Assembly (NCBI GenBank): GCA_905478995.1
Contig: CAJQKT010000018.1
Location: forward strand, 1-64,000
Reading direction: 5' to 3'
Source: an uncultured Pseudomonadales bacterium
Lineage (GTDB): Bacteria > Pseudomonadota > Gammaproteobacteria > Pseudomonadales > UBA7434
Length of the DNA: 64,000 nucleotides
In this document: positions 24,880 to 32,590 of the stretch, one piece after another
Numbering within the stretch: the first letter of the stretch is position 1
Layout: every line of letters starts with the position of its first letter
Notes under the pieces: generated by a model
The model's database searches: none
Told to the model about the DNA's origin: nothing
Seen by the model: only the letters and a program-made list of their open reading frames with translations
Translations under genes and position numbers: made by a program

Positions 24880-25408
24880 ACTTACCTCGGGCTCTTATTG
24901 CGATTCGAAAATTTAGTATAGGCATTGACCGACAGAGCGTTGAAATAATACGCTCTTTTTTTTACATTAAAAAGGCTGAGTTTTATAGTTAGGTGGCTGG
25001 AATTTATTTTTTAGGTAAAATTACTATAGTATTTTTGCAGTAGTAATTTCTTTTAGGCACCATTTTTTTATGATGATGTTCGAAGATGAACCTTCGATAA
25101 ATAACTTGAGTCGGTATCGCTAAACCCATGTAATTGCGTGAAGAAGAGCGTAGTTATTTTGATAATAGGTTTTTTTGGGTGGCGTTGCGTTTAAATTTTT
25201 CTTGCTTTTAAAATACATGGGAAGCTTGCGGCGTTGAGCTTTAAAAGCCTAAGAATATTTTGCTATAGTATTTTTCTTTTTGATAACCGCACCGCAAAAA
25301 TACGGTTTTCGGTTAGGTTAGATCTGCTCTATGAACGTTTCTCCATGCACATAAATCGCTGGCGAGTTAGACTTGCGACTTAACCGTAATCAGTTGAAGG
25401 GTATAGGC
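24880..25408. other. 529 bp AT-rich intergenic region
   Basis: Between the divergent GAF/GGDEF and SDR genes. It includes a terminator-like hairpin (24935-24963) and two identical CTATAGTATTTTT words (25024-25036 and 25263-25275). No ORF of protein-like composition was found. Confidence 0.45.
24935..24963 (+). terminator. Orphan terminator-like hairpin
   Basis: GAGCGT (24935-24940) and ACGCTC (24950-24955) form a stem with an AT-rich loop, followed by eight Ts. The hairpin is on the plus strand, but no plus-strand gene ends before it, so it could end an antisense or small RNA from the minus gene's 5' region, or be accidental. Confidence 0.4.
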
Positions 25409-26158
25409 ATGATTCGTCAAAACATTTTAATTACAGGAGCAAGCTCCGGTCTTGGGCGAGGTATGGCCATTGAGTTTGCTCGTATGGGGCGGAATCTTGC
25501 GCTGTGCGCGCGACGCACAGACCGCCTTGAAGCACTTAGGGACGAGCTGCTGGTGATCAATCCGAACATATCGGTTTTTTTGCGAGCACTGGATGTTGAT
25601 GATCACGACCAAGTATTTGAAGTTTTTAGGGCTTTTAAGGCAGATATGAAGCAGATTGATCGGATTATAGTGAATGCGGGTATGGGCAAGGGAGCCTCGA
25701 TGGGTACGGGTTACTTTTATGCCAATAAGCAAACCGCAATCACTAATTTTGTTTCTGCTATCGCCCAATGTGAGGCATCAATGGAGATTTTTCGGGAGCA
25801 AAACGCAGGTCATTTGGTCACGATTTCATCTATTAGTGCTTTGCGTGGAGCGCGTCGGGCATTGAACGTCTATGCCGCTACTAAGGCGGGGTTGTCATCG
25901 CTGAGTGAAGGGTTACGGATTGAGCTGTTAGACACGCCAATTACGGTTTCGACGGTGCACCCAGGATTTATTCGCAGTGAGATTAACGAAAAAGTCAAAA
26001 AGGTGCCCTTTATTGTAGACACCAACGTGGGTTGCCAAGCAATGGTGAAGGCCATAGAGAAGGAAGGCGCTAATAGCTTTGTACCTATATGGCCTTGGGC
26101 GTTTTTGCGATTCGTCTTTCGTATTTTGCCGCTTCGATGGTTGGAAAAACTCAGCTAG
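25409..26158 (+). CDS. Short-chain dehydrogenase/reductase
   Basis: 249 aa. NAD(P) loop TGASSGLG (residues 8-15), CARRTDR for the NADP-preferring Arg pair, NAGMGKGA, catalytic region SSISALRGARRALNVYAATK with Ser and the YxxxK motif, and an HPGFIRS loop. The C-terminus is hydrophobic (WPWAFLRFVFRILPLRWLEK), suggesting membrane contact, as in SDRs acting on lipids. Substrate unknown. ATG 25409 has GAAGG upstream; an in-frame TTG at 25373 would add 12 residues lacking the fold. Confidence 0.88.
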   Translation: MIRQNILITGASSGLGRGMAIEFARMGRNLALCARRTDRLEALRDELLVINPNISVFLRALDVDDHDQVFEVFRAFKADMKQIDRIIVNAGMGKGASMGTGYFYANKQTAITNFVSAIAQCEASMEIFREQNAGHLVTISSISALRGARRALNVYAATKAGLSSLSEGLRIELLDTPITVSTVHPGFIRSEINEKVKKVPFIVDTNVGCQAMVKAIEKEGANSFVPIWPWAFLRFVFRILPLRWLEKLS

Positions 26159-26326
26159 CAGGCCAATTTTCTATGGGATTTAATGGGTGCTTAGGAAGCT
26201 TATAGAGTATTGAAATTGACGAGCATCAATATTTGGATGCATAGCAAGTGTTAAGTTAATCTCCGCTGGTTTTATAACATCTAACTAAATGTCAGCCTGT
26301 TCGCAGCACATAGCCTTGGAGGCCTT

Positions 26327-26677
26327 ATGCTCAGACGAAAATATAGCTTCATGCATGAACTTCTTCGATACCAGGCTGCACAGAGGGCAAGCGAGTTGCA
26401 GGTCCTTGAGCGCAAGGTGCTTTCCCGGCTCTATCGGTTAGATGGGCTCTATGATCGAGCGCAAGAGCTCATGCAGGGGTTGGGGGCCGATCATGCGGCT
26501 CGGTGTGAGTTGAATGAATATGATCAGCAGCGTAACTATTTAAAGCAGCAGATAATTGGTGTTGAGGCTATGGACCTGCAAGAGTGGCGCGAGCAAATGA
26601 TTCCTAATGGCGGGCCTTTGGCAATATGGGACATTCTGGCTGAAGCGCTGGAAGACTTTATTGAGCGTTATGAGTAA
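26327..26677 (+). CDS. Conserved hypothetical, helical cytoplasmic protein
   Basis: 116 aa, not recognised. Basic N-terminus (MLRRKYSFMHELLRYQ), then a highly charged helix (RASELQVLERKVLSRLYRLD) and a C-terminal acidic end (AEALEDFIERYE). No signal peptide, membrane segment, metal motif or zinc knuckle is visible. The protein-like composition and clear start with GGAGG in the region (26317-26321, six bases upstream of ATG 26327) support expression. It stands between an SDR and the CvfB-like gene; no partner is evident. Confidence 0.6.
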   Translation: MLRRKYSFMHELLRYQAAQRASELQVLERKVLSRLYRLDGLYDRAQELMQGLGADHAARCELNEYDQQRNYLKQQIIGVEAMDLQEWREQMIPNGGPLAIWDILAEALEDFIERYE

Positions 26678-26860
26678 CGCGTGGTTTTGTATACTGCTGC
26701 GGCATACTGCCGGAGACGATAGTGGGCTTTAAAGCGGCTATAAATAATTATGTCTGAGCATTGGGTATTCGTTGCGAGAAATCCCGATTTCCACTTTTGA
26801 GAGAAGCAGAGCCGACACAATCAAGTATAATCTCGTCTGACTTTCGCGTTGGACGTTTTT

Positions 26861-27817
26861 ATGCTGCAGCCAGGAAAAACAAACCGCTTACCCATTGTTG
26901 AAATAGTCCCTGAGGGCTGTTTTCTAGAGGCAGGCATTGCCGCTGGTACTAATAGTTCGGTTTGGGGTAGGGCCGAACCTCAAAGGCTTTTCTTGCCCCG
27001 CAGCCAAATGCCGGCAGCTAATTCGACGGCAGGGCCCGAGGATTTTAGTGGTTCGCATTCGGATCAGTGCGTATCGTTGAGCGTAGGCGATGAGCTGGAT
27101 GTGTTTGTGTACACTAATGCCGACGAGCAATTTGTTGTCACCACCAGCAAGCCTAAAGCGGTGGTGGGCGAGTGTGCCTATTTAACCGTGATTTCTGTTA
27201 ATGATTATGGCGCTTTTTTAGATTGGGGACTGCCTAAAGACTTGTTGCTCCCTTTTGGCGAGCAAGCCTACCCTGTTGTTGAGGGTAAACGCTATGTGGT
27301 TTATGTCTATCTCGATGAGGAGTCGAATCGCGTGGCATGCAGCACTAAACTGCACCATTATTTATCAGAGACCTACATGCCTTCGTCAGCGAACGCGGTG
27401 GCAAGCGCGCAGCTCAAGCCTTATCAGGCGGTAGACTTATTGATTGCTGCGAAGTCCGATCTTGGTTATAAAGCGGTTGTTAACGGCGAGTATTTAGGAC
27501 TGGTTTTCCATCAGGATCTGGGCCAACCACTGCGTTTTGGCGAGCATATGAAGGGCTGGGTAAAAGCCATTCGGCCTGATGGAAAAATTGATTTGAGTGT
27601 CAATGCGTTAGATGCTCAGTCGCGCGGAGAGTTGGCGGAAAAAATCTTAGACTACTTAAAAGAGTCTGGGGGTCGTGCAAATCTTTCGGATAAAAGTCCG
27701 CCACAAGAGATTTTTCGGATTTTTAGGGTAAGCAAAAAGAACTTTAAGCGAGCGCTAAGTTCTTTATACAAAGAGCGTTTAATTCGGATTGAGGCTAGCT
27801 TTATTGAGTTAGTGTAA
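26861..27817 (+). CDS. S1-domain RNA-binding protein, CvfB-like
   Basis: 318 aa. Contains tandem OB/S1-type folds: VVGECAYLTVISVNDYGAFL then DWGLPKDLLLPFGEQ, AYPVVEGKRYVVYVYLDEES, and a third S1 domain with YLGLVFHQDLGQPLRFGEHM then KGWVKAIRPDGKIDLSV, ending in a winged-helix region GGRANLSDKSPPQEIFRIF then RVSKKNFKRALSSLYKERLI. This order (S1 repeats then a winged helix) is that of CvfB/YitL proteins, which bind RNA and affect virulence or growth in Firmicutes; the proteobacterial role is not defined. I start at ATG 26861; TTG 26849 in frame adds four residues. The region 26678-26860 holds no gene. Confidence 0.82.
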   Translation: MLQPGKTNRLPIVEIVPEGCFLEAGIAAGTNSSVWGRAEPQRLFLPRSQMPAANSTAGPEDFSGSHSDQCVSLSVGDELDVFVYTNADEQFVVTTSKPKAVVGECAYLTVISVNDYGAFLDWGLPKDLLLPFGEQAYPVVEGKRYVVYVYLDEESNRVACSTKLHHYLSETYMPSSANAVASAQLKPYQAVDLLIAAKSDLGYKAVVNGEYLGLVFHQDLGQPLRFGEHMKGWVKAIRPDGKIDLSVNALDAQSRGELAEKILDYLKESGGRANLSDKSPPQEIFRIFRVSKKNFKRALSSLYKERLIRIEASFIELV

Positions 27818-28017
27818 ATTGAATATTTTGCCCTAAGAAAAAATGTAGTGCCGTTGCAAGCGGCTCTGTTTGGTCTTGGTTGTGGTAGCAGTGTCCGGCT
27901 AAAGTAAAGAGCCGCATTCGGATAGCCCCAGTAAAAGTGACAAGTGTCATGCACCTATCGAGTTTGTTAGCGGCGCAACAGATCGGTAGTTCTCTTGTTA
28001 CCTGCAGATGCCTTGCG

Positions 28018-29019
28018 CTAGAAGGCGGTGTCGACCAAATGCAATGCTGAAAGGTAGGCCCCTTCAATTCGGCCGCCATGGCTCCAATCGCCAATGGCGG
28101 CGAGGTGATTGGTCTTATCTATAAGTGTTGGGGGTTGCTGCGCATTTTTTGCCATTCGTGCAAAGCGCCAATAGTGCTGGCAGTGATTAACGAGCTTCAA
28201 AGGTTTTTGTTGATTTTGGTTGGGCAAGGTATCTATTGCATGTTGCAACCATTCCAGCCCGGTCGGCACAATATCCTCAGCAGCAATAGGATCATAGTCG
28301 GCCGACCATTGACTTGAGAAATGCAGCAGCCACAAATCGTCATAAGCAACATCTTTTGTCCGCTGTGGCTTAGCCGATAACCGGGATACCCAGCCTACAG
28401 TGCTGTCACCAAAGATGCCTTGTACGGCTTTAGGTACTGGTCCTGTAGTGGCGATAACCAGCGCTAAGCAGGGCTCAAGTAGCTCGCTGCTGATTTGCTC
28501 GGCAATTGGGGTGTGGCCGTTCAGTAAAACCCGGCTTTGTTCAGCAGGCGCGCTAACTATTACCCAGTCGTAATCAGTGAATTGATCGCCGCTATCGCTT
28601 ACTAGCTTCCAGCGCCCTTTATTACGAACTAACTGGCTAATGCATTGATTGCGGTGAACGGTCAAATTGTCGGCTAAGGCATGCGCCAGATTATTCATGC
28701 CGGGAACACCAACGTATCGTAGGGTTTGGTCGGGTGAGGGTAGTAATGCACCGTCAGCGCTAATACTGTAGGGAGTGAATGGCCATGGCTCAACCACCCC
28801 GGCTTGTTGCCAGTTTTTTACCGCTTGCACGAATCGAGGGTCGCGCGCGGTAAAGTATTGAGCGCCGGTGTCCATATGCGCCCAGTCTAGGCGCTTAGTG
28901 GCTAGTCGACCGCCGAGCCCTCGAGACTTTTCAAACACTTCTACCTTGAAGCCACGAGTGGTAAGGTGTTGTGCTGCTGTCAAGCCACTCACGCCGGCCC
29001 CAATAATTGCTACTTTCAT
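28018..29019 (-). CDS. FAD/NAD(P)-dependent oxidoreductase, renalase-like
   Basis: 333 aa. N-terminal dinucleotide-binding MKVAIIGAGVSGLTAAQHL, with E29/R33 in VFEKSRGLGGRL for FAD ribose, DTGAQYFTARDPRFV (where renalase and NAD(P)/FAD amine-oxidase-like proteins bind FAD) and a C-terminal GDWSHGGRIEGAYLSA, the second FAD segment with the conserved Gly/Ala. Renalase oxidises aberrant 2- or 6-dihydroNAD(P)H and repairs the cofactor; the annotation is by family resemblance. It stands alone, convergent with the CvfB-like gene. Confidence 0.85.
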   Translation of the reverse strand: MKVAIIGAGVSGLTAAQHLTTRGFKVEVFEKSRGLGGRLATKRLDWAHMDTGAQYFTARDPRFVQAVKNWQQAGVVEPWPFTPYSISADGALLPSPDQTLRYVGVPGMNNLAHALADNLTVHRNQCISQLVRNKGRWKLVSDSGDQFTDYDWVIVSAPAEQSRVLLNGHTPIAEQISSELLEPCLALVIATTGPVPKAVQGIFGDSTVGWVSRLSAKPQRTKDVAYDDLWLLHFSSQWSADYDPIAAEDIVPTGLEWLQHAIDTLPNQNQQKPLKLVNHCQHYWRFARMAKNAQQPPTLIDKTNHLAAIGDWSHGGRIEGAYLSALHLVDTAF

Positions 29020-29142
29020 GGTGTGTCCTACAAATTTTACAAATGGGTGTGCCTGTGGTTTTTGATCCGACAGAATTAAATTACGTATAAGTCAACAATT
29101 GCTATCACTCAATGGCTGCTCGATTAACTAAAGAGGCCCAGT

Positions 29143-29334
29143 ATGTTTTCACTATTCAAGTCCGACCCTATTAAGAAACTCCGCAAAGCCTATGATATTA
29201 AGCTTGAGCAGGCAATGCTGCTGCAGCGCAATGGTGACATAAGAAATTATTCCACTAAGACCGCTGAGGCTGAGGCTATTTGGGCACAAATTGAAGCGCT
29301 TGAGGCACTTGATAAAAACGCAAAGGAACTGTAA
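29143..29334 (+). CDS. Small DUF6435/Lacal_2735-like protein
   Basis: 63 aa. MFSLFKSDPIKKLRKAYDIK, then a helix with LQRNGDIRNYSTKTAEAEAI and end. The pattern 'MFxLFKxDPxKKLxKxYxxKLExAMxLQRNGDIRxYSxLxAEAExI' recurs in DUF6435 proteins of many marine gammaproteobacteria; function unknown. One soluble helical hairpin, no signal peptide. AGAGG seven bases before the ATG supports the start. Divergent from the renalase-like gene. Confidence 0.8.
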   Translation: MFSLFKSDPIKKLRKAYDIKLEQAMLLQRNGDIRNYSTKTAEAEAIWAQIEALEALDKNAKEL

Positions 29335-29492
29335 CACGGAGCAAGTGCCATAAATATCTGGCGGTTTAACGTGTTAATTTTAGTGAGTACTTATTAAGGC
29401 GGTATGATTGCTTGCAGTCCGCAGTCAATAGCGGGTTTTTGTAGGGCTAAGGCATGATGTCCGCTCGTCAAGAACCTCCGTCCCCTCAGGCA

Positions 29493-29520
29493 ATATTAGG
29501 GGGTATTAATCCTTCCTATA
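29493..29520 (+). repeat. 28-bp repeated motif, copy 1
   Basis: ATATTAGGGGGTATTAATCC followed by TTCCTATA. Matches the copy at 30770-30797 in 27 of 28 bases, same orientation, with no similarity in the flanks. It ends 62 bp before the SDR gene. May be a regulator binding site. A weaker relative (GGGGT-N6-CCTTCCTA) is at 1739-1757. Confidence 0.8.
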
Positions 29521-29581
29521 TCCCGGCCACATTTAGTGCACCTCTGTTTGCAATGCTATATCGTAGGAATTCTTAATCATA

Positions 29582-30385
29582 TTGGCTAAAATTATGGATA
29601 CCGTCTTAGTAACTGGCGCGTCATCAGGCATTGGTGAAACCTTAGCTCAGAAGTTTTCTCAAAGAGGCTACAACGTCGTTTTAGTTGCCCGCTCAACAGA
29701 TAAGCTAACAGCTTTGGCACAGAAACTGGAAAGTACTAGCAGCAGTAAAGTCACGGTAGAAACCGCAGACCTGTCGCGCAGTGGTGCCGCAAAAAAATTG
29801 GCGACCAAGCTGAAAAAGTTAAATATAGAGATTGATATTCTTGTCAATTGCGCGGGGGTATTAGAGCATGGCAGCTTTGTCGACATGACACCGGCAATGC
29901 ATAAAGGTATGGCCGATTTAAATATCGGCGGATTAACCGAGATGTTGAGCTACTTCTTGCCGCCGATGATTGAACGGGGCGATGGACGAATACTCAATGT
30001 TGCTTCTATCGCTGCATTTCAACCAGTACCCAGCTTAGCGACTTACGCTGCGACTAAAGCGTATGTGTTGTCGCTGACAGAATCTCTGTCTGAAGAGCTT
30101 GCCAATACTGGCGTCACTATTACGGCACTATGCCCAGGCATCACGGCTACCAATATGCTAGCAACAGTAGAGGAGAATGGTGCGGGCCTTAGTATTCCCG
30201 GCTTTATCATCGGTGATGTAGAAGATGTTGCCGAGCAGGGCTATAACGCATGCCTGCAGGGCGATGTAATATGCGTACCGGGTACCGTCAATCTTGCCGC
30301 AACCTTGTCTGGAAGGGCAACGCCAAAGTGGTTGCTGCGAAAAGTGTCTGGGATTATGGGCCGCTACACCTTAGGTAAAAAGTAA
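29582..30385 (+). CDS. Short-chain dehydrogenase/reductase
   Basis: 267 aa. TGASSGIG near residues 12-19, RSTDKL at the cofactor site (NADP-like), NCAG, SIAAFQPVPSLATYAATKAY with catalytic Ser, Tyr and Lys, and GITATNML. DltE/YqjQ-type short-chain dehydrogenases look like this; the substrate is unknown. The TTG at 29582 gives 13 bases from AGGAA at 29565-29569; ATG 29594 is also possible. The 28-bp repeat lies just upstream. No operon partner on the plus strand follows. Confidence 0.85.
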   Translation: MAKIMDTVLVTGASSGIGETLAQKFSQRGYNVVLVARSTDKLTALAQKLESTSSSKVTVETADLSRSGAAKKLATKLKKLNIEIDILVNCAGVLEHGSFVDMTPAMHKGMADLNIGGLTEMLSYFLPPMIERGDGRILNVASIAAFQPVPSLATYAATKAYVLSLTESLSEELANTGVTITALCPGITATNMLATVEENGAGLSIPGFIIGDVEDVAEQGYNACLQGDVICVPGTVNLAATLSGRATPKWLLRKVSGIMGRYTLGKK

Positions 30386-30425
30386 TTAGCGTAAACATCG
30401 ATAATCATAATTCACATAGGCTAAT

Positions 30426-30725
30426 TTACGCTGTAACAAGGCCTATAGTGACAGTGGCTGCGATCTCTGCAGCAATTTTTTCACGCTGCGGTTTGGTTGT
30501 ATTGTCATTTTCACTAGCAAGCCAAACGAATAGTCCCGGTAGCAACAAACCGTGACATTCAATGTCTGTTGCATTAATGCTGCCTTCCCTAACGCAAGCA
30601 ACAATTGTTGCTTGATAGCCTGCGCTTAACAAAAGCCCCGATAGTTGAATTTCTTGGCGCTGCGCTCTTGTTAAGGAGCCAAGACCTATTACCTCCAACA
30701 TTGCCGACAACTCTTCGTTGAGCAC
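30426..30725 (-). CDS. Small hypothetical protein bracketed by the 28-bp repeats
   Basis: 99 aa from GTG 30725, reading VLNEELSAMLEVIGLGSLTR, AQRQEIQLSGLLLSAGYQAT and ending AAEIAATVTIGLVTA. Protein-like composition, one weakly hydrophobic segment (HGLLLPGLFVWLAS), no family recognised and no good ribosome site. The open frame continues upstream to a stop at about 30784 inside the repeat copy 2 without another ATG. May be a real small gene, or a remnant. It is convergent with the SDR gene (40 bp apart). Confidence 0.4.
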   Translation of the reverse strand: MLNEELSAMLEVIGLGSLTRAQRQEIQLSGLLLSAGYQATIVACVREGSINATDIECHGLLLPGLFVWLASENDNTTKPQREKIAAEIAATVTIGLVTA

Positions 30726-30769
30726 ATTCTCTGCTACTGCGTGGTTAGGCTCTTGTAGTAGATTGAGCG

Positions 30770-30797
30770 ATATTAGGGGGTTTTAATCCTTCCTATA
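30770..30797 (+). repeat. 28-bp repeated motif, copy 2
   Basis: ATATTAGGGGGTTTTAATCC followed by TTCCTATA. Differs from copy 1 by one base. It lies 45 bp upstream of the 99-aa minus-strand ORF and 29 bp from the VPLPA-CTERM remnant's stop. Confidence 0.8.
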
Positions 30798-30825
30798 CTT
30801 TCCTCTCAGTAAAACAAATAGATAA

Positions 30826-31014
30826 TTACTTCTTAGGCTTAATGCCGGCCAAGCCAACTAGCCCTGAGCCGAACAACCAAGCTGCTGCGGGAACAGGGAT
30901 ACTTGCCATAACTATCAAACGGCCAAACTGAGTACTAGTAGTGGAAGTCATAGTATCGTTTCCCTCAGGCCACAGCGTCTCGAGGCATAACTGCGGTGCT
31001 GGAAAAGAGGCTTT
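30826..31014 (-). pseudogene. VPLPA-CTERM protein remnant, 5' end lost
   Basis: The minus strand is open for 62 codons, from just after TAA 31015-31017 to TAA 30826-30828. It reads KASFPAPQLCLETLWPEGND, then TSTTSTQFGRLIVMASIPVP, then AAAWLFGSGLVGLAGIKPKK, the VPLPA-CTERM pattern (VPxPAAxWLFGSGLxGLxGxxxxK): a tripartite tail for exosortase-type sorting. No signal peptide or N-terminal domain is present, so the 5' part of the gene is missing. An ATG at 30948 could give 41 residues but without export signal. Confidence 0.7.
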
Positions 31015-31120
31015 TTACGTCGGCCTTGATATTAGCTTTACCCTGACTTAATAATTAATCCGCTTTACTGCTCGTAGCGTATCTTTATGCATTACTCAAT
31101 CTTAAAACGAGATAACTACT

Positions 31121-31573
31121 ATGACTAAATTATCCAACACTCTATCAGCAATCAGCATTTCATTGATCGCGGGGTTCGCTCATGCCGCAGACTACGAGGT
31201 TCAGATGCTAAATAGCGGCAGCGAAGGGTTTATGGTATTCGAGCCAGCAGTATTGTCTGTTGAGATAGGCGATACCGTTACCTTTGTCGCAACAGATATG
31301 GCCCATAACTCAGCATCAATTGCCGGTATGATTCCGGCGGGTGCTGCGGCATGGAGCGGGGACCTTAGTAAAGACATCGCTGTTACCTTTGAAAAACCCG
31401 GTGTTTATGCATACGAGTGTACCCCGCATGCAATGATGGCGATGGTGGGTGTTATTAATGTTGGGCAAGGCGCAGCGAATTTAGCGGCAGTTAAAGGTGC
31501 AGCTGCCGGCAAAAAAGAGAGCTTCGTTACTAACAAAGATCGCTTAGATAACTATCTCGCTCAGGTGCAGTAA
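31121..31573 (+). CDS. Pseudoazurin, periplasmic blue copper protein
   Basis: 150 aa. Signal peptide (about 1-22, ending AHA) and a cupredoxin fold with ligands H62 (TDMAHNSAS), C100, H103 (YECTPHAMM) and M108. In family members pseudoazurin carries electrons in the periplasm to nitrite or nitrous oxide reductase, or cytochrome peroxidase. Neither partner is in the window. The C-terminal 35 residues (after VGVINVG) form the helical extension of the pseudoazurin type. GAGATAAC precedes ATG 31121. It is possibly regulated with the region upstream, where the VPLPA-CTERM remnant runs the other way. Confidence 0.93.
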   Translation: MTKLSNTLSAISISLIAGFAHAADYEVQMLNSGSEGFMVFEPAVLSVEIGDTVTFVATDMAHNSASIAGMIPAGAAAWSGDLSKDIAVTFEKPGVYAYECTPHAMMAMVGVINVGQGAANLAAVKGAAAGKKESFVTNKDRLDNYLAQVQ

Positions 31574-31935
31574 GAACCACTAATAGTATATCAGGAGAAA
31601 CGCTGAGGCCTTTCACAGGTCCGTCCTCATGGCGGCAGATGAGTCTGGATACTTTTTAAGTTAAATCACAAAACGTATAGCACTTCATAGAGCGCTCCTA
31701 GTGGGCTGATTCGCCGTCAACCGGTGATGTATCCTTTGGTGAACTACAGGGCAAAGTGCCCCGTAGGCGGCATTAGGAAAGTAAAGATAAGCTACTTCGT
31801 GTGTTAGGAGGGCGGAAGCTCTATAGAAACAGCGCGACATGCCTGCGCTACCCCAACGTTGCTTCGTGGCGACCCTGGCGCCGAGCAGATAGAGCACTTG
31901 CACGTTGCATCGATATCCAGCACCGAGGAGGCAAA
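31574..31935. other. 362 bp with no recognisable gene
   Basis: Upstream of the small basic protein. A long open frame in phase with that gene begins near 31801 but its first 45 codons look accidental, so the gene is started at 31936. No terminator with a T-tract follows the pseudoazurin gene. Confidence 0.45.
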
Positions 31936-32166
31936 ATGGGTCGTATTAAAGAATTTTTCCGGCGTATTAATCGCGCCGTGACTGAAGTGGGGATAGAACA
32001 CTTCAGTGATGACAAGGATTGGGATGAGCGTGTCAAGTTACCGGCGTGGCAAACCGCGCGTTTGCGGGAGCGTTACGAGCGAAAGAAAGCCAAACGGGCC
32101 GCAGACCACCAGAATCAACCAGCTGCAACCGCCCGAGTAAAGTCAGAGAAAGATGGCAACGCGTAG
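31936..32166 (+). CDS. Small basic protein of unknown function
   Basis: 76 aa. GRIKEFFRRINRAVTEVGIE, HFSDDKDWDERVKLPAWQTA, then an Arg/Lys-rich helix RLRERYERKKAKRAADHQNQ. GAGGAG six bases upstream of ATG 31936 is strong support. No signal or membrane segment. Likely nucleic-acid-binding or protein-binding; unknown family. The gene stands alone. Confidence 0.6.
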   Translation: MGRIKEFFRRINRAVTEVGIEHFSDDKDWDERVKLPAWQTARLRERYERKKAKRAADHQNQPAATARVKSEKDGNA

Positions 32167-32590
32167 AAAAAATAAGAAGGCGACCGTCAGTATATCTCCT
32201 AAGGGATACGAGTCATGTATACGTGACTACTTATATACCGGGAACTTTAGTGGTCTGCCCCTTCGTCCATAGCAGCGTGTCTCACAGCGATATCGTTAGA
32301 GTTTCAACGTTTCGAATTGAAGATGAAAACCTTTAAATAAGCGAGCGGGCGTAAGAAAAGGGCGCTCGTGAAAGATAATTTAGAAATTATGGCTCTGAAC
32401 CTCTTAGACGAAGGGCTCTAACGCCTAAGGTCATACGGTCATTAGCACCTGGCTTCATAAGTCGGGCAGAGCGTGTTTGTTTCAGCCACATAGAGGGCTC
32501 GATCTGAAGCGCTCAAATAAGCACTGAGTTTTGTAATAAAAAAACCGCCAAGCTTTCACCGGCGGTTCTTATACTGACTTTTTAAGCTAT
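32167..32590. other. 424 bp between the small basic gene and the GSK-tail gene
   Basis: No ORF of protein-like composition was seen. The only supported element is the terminator of the minus-strand GSK-tail gene at 32533-32567. Confidence 0.5.
32533..32567 (-). terminator. Rho-independent terminator of the GSK-tail gene
   Basis: On the minus strand AACCGCC (32567-32561), a loop, GGCGGTT (32549-32543), then a T-run (TTTTTTT). It lies 24 bp after the stop codon. Confidence 0.85.

Noticed and set aside
31801-31935. N-terminal extension of the 76-aa basic protein
   Set aside because: A strong GAGGAG site precedes the internal ATG 31936, and the upstream codons look accidental.
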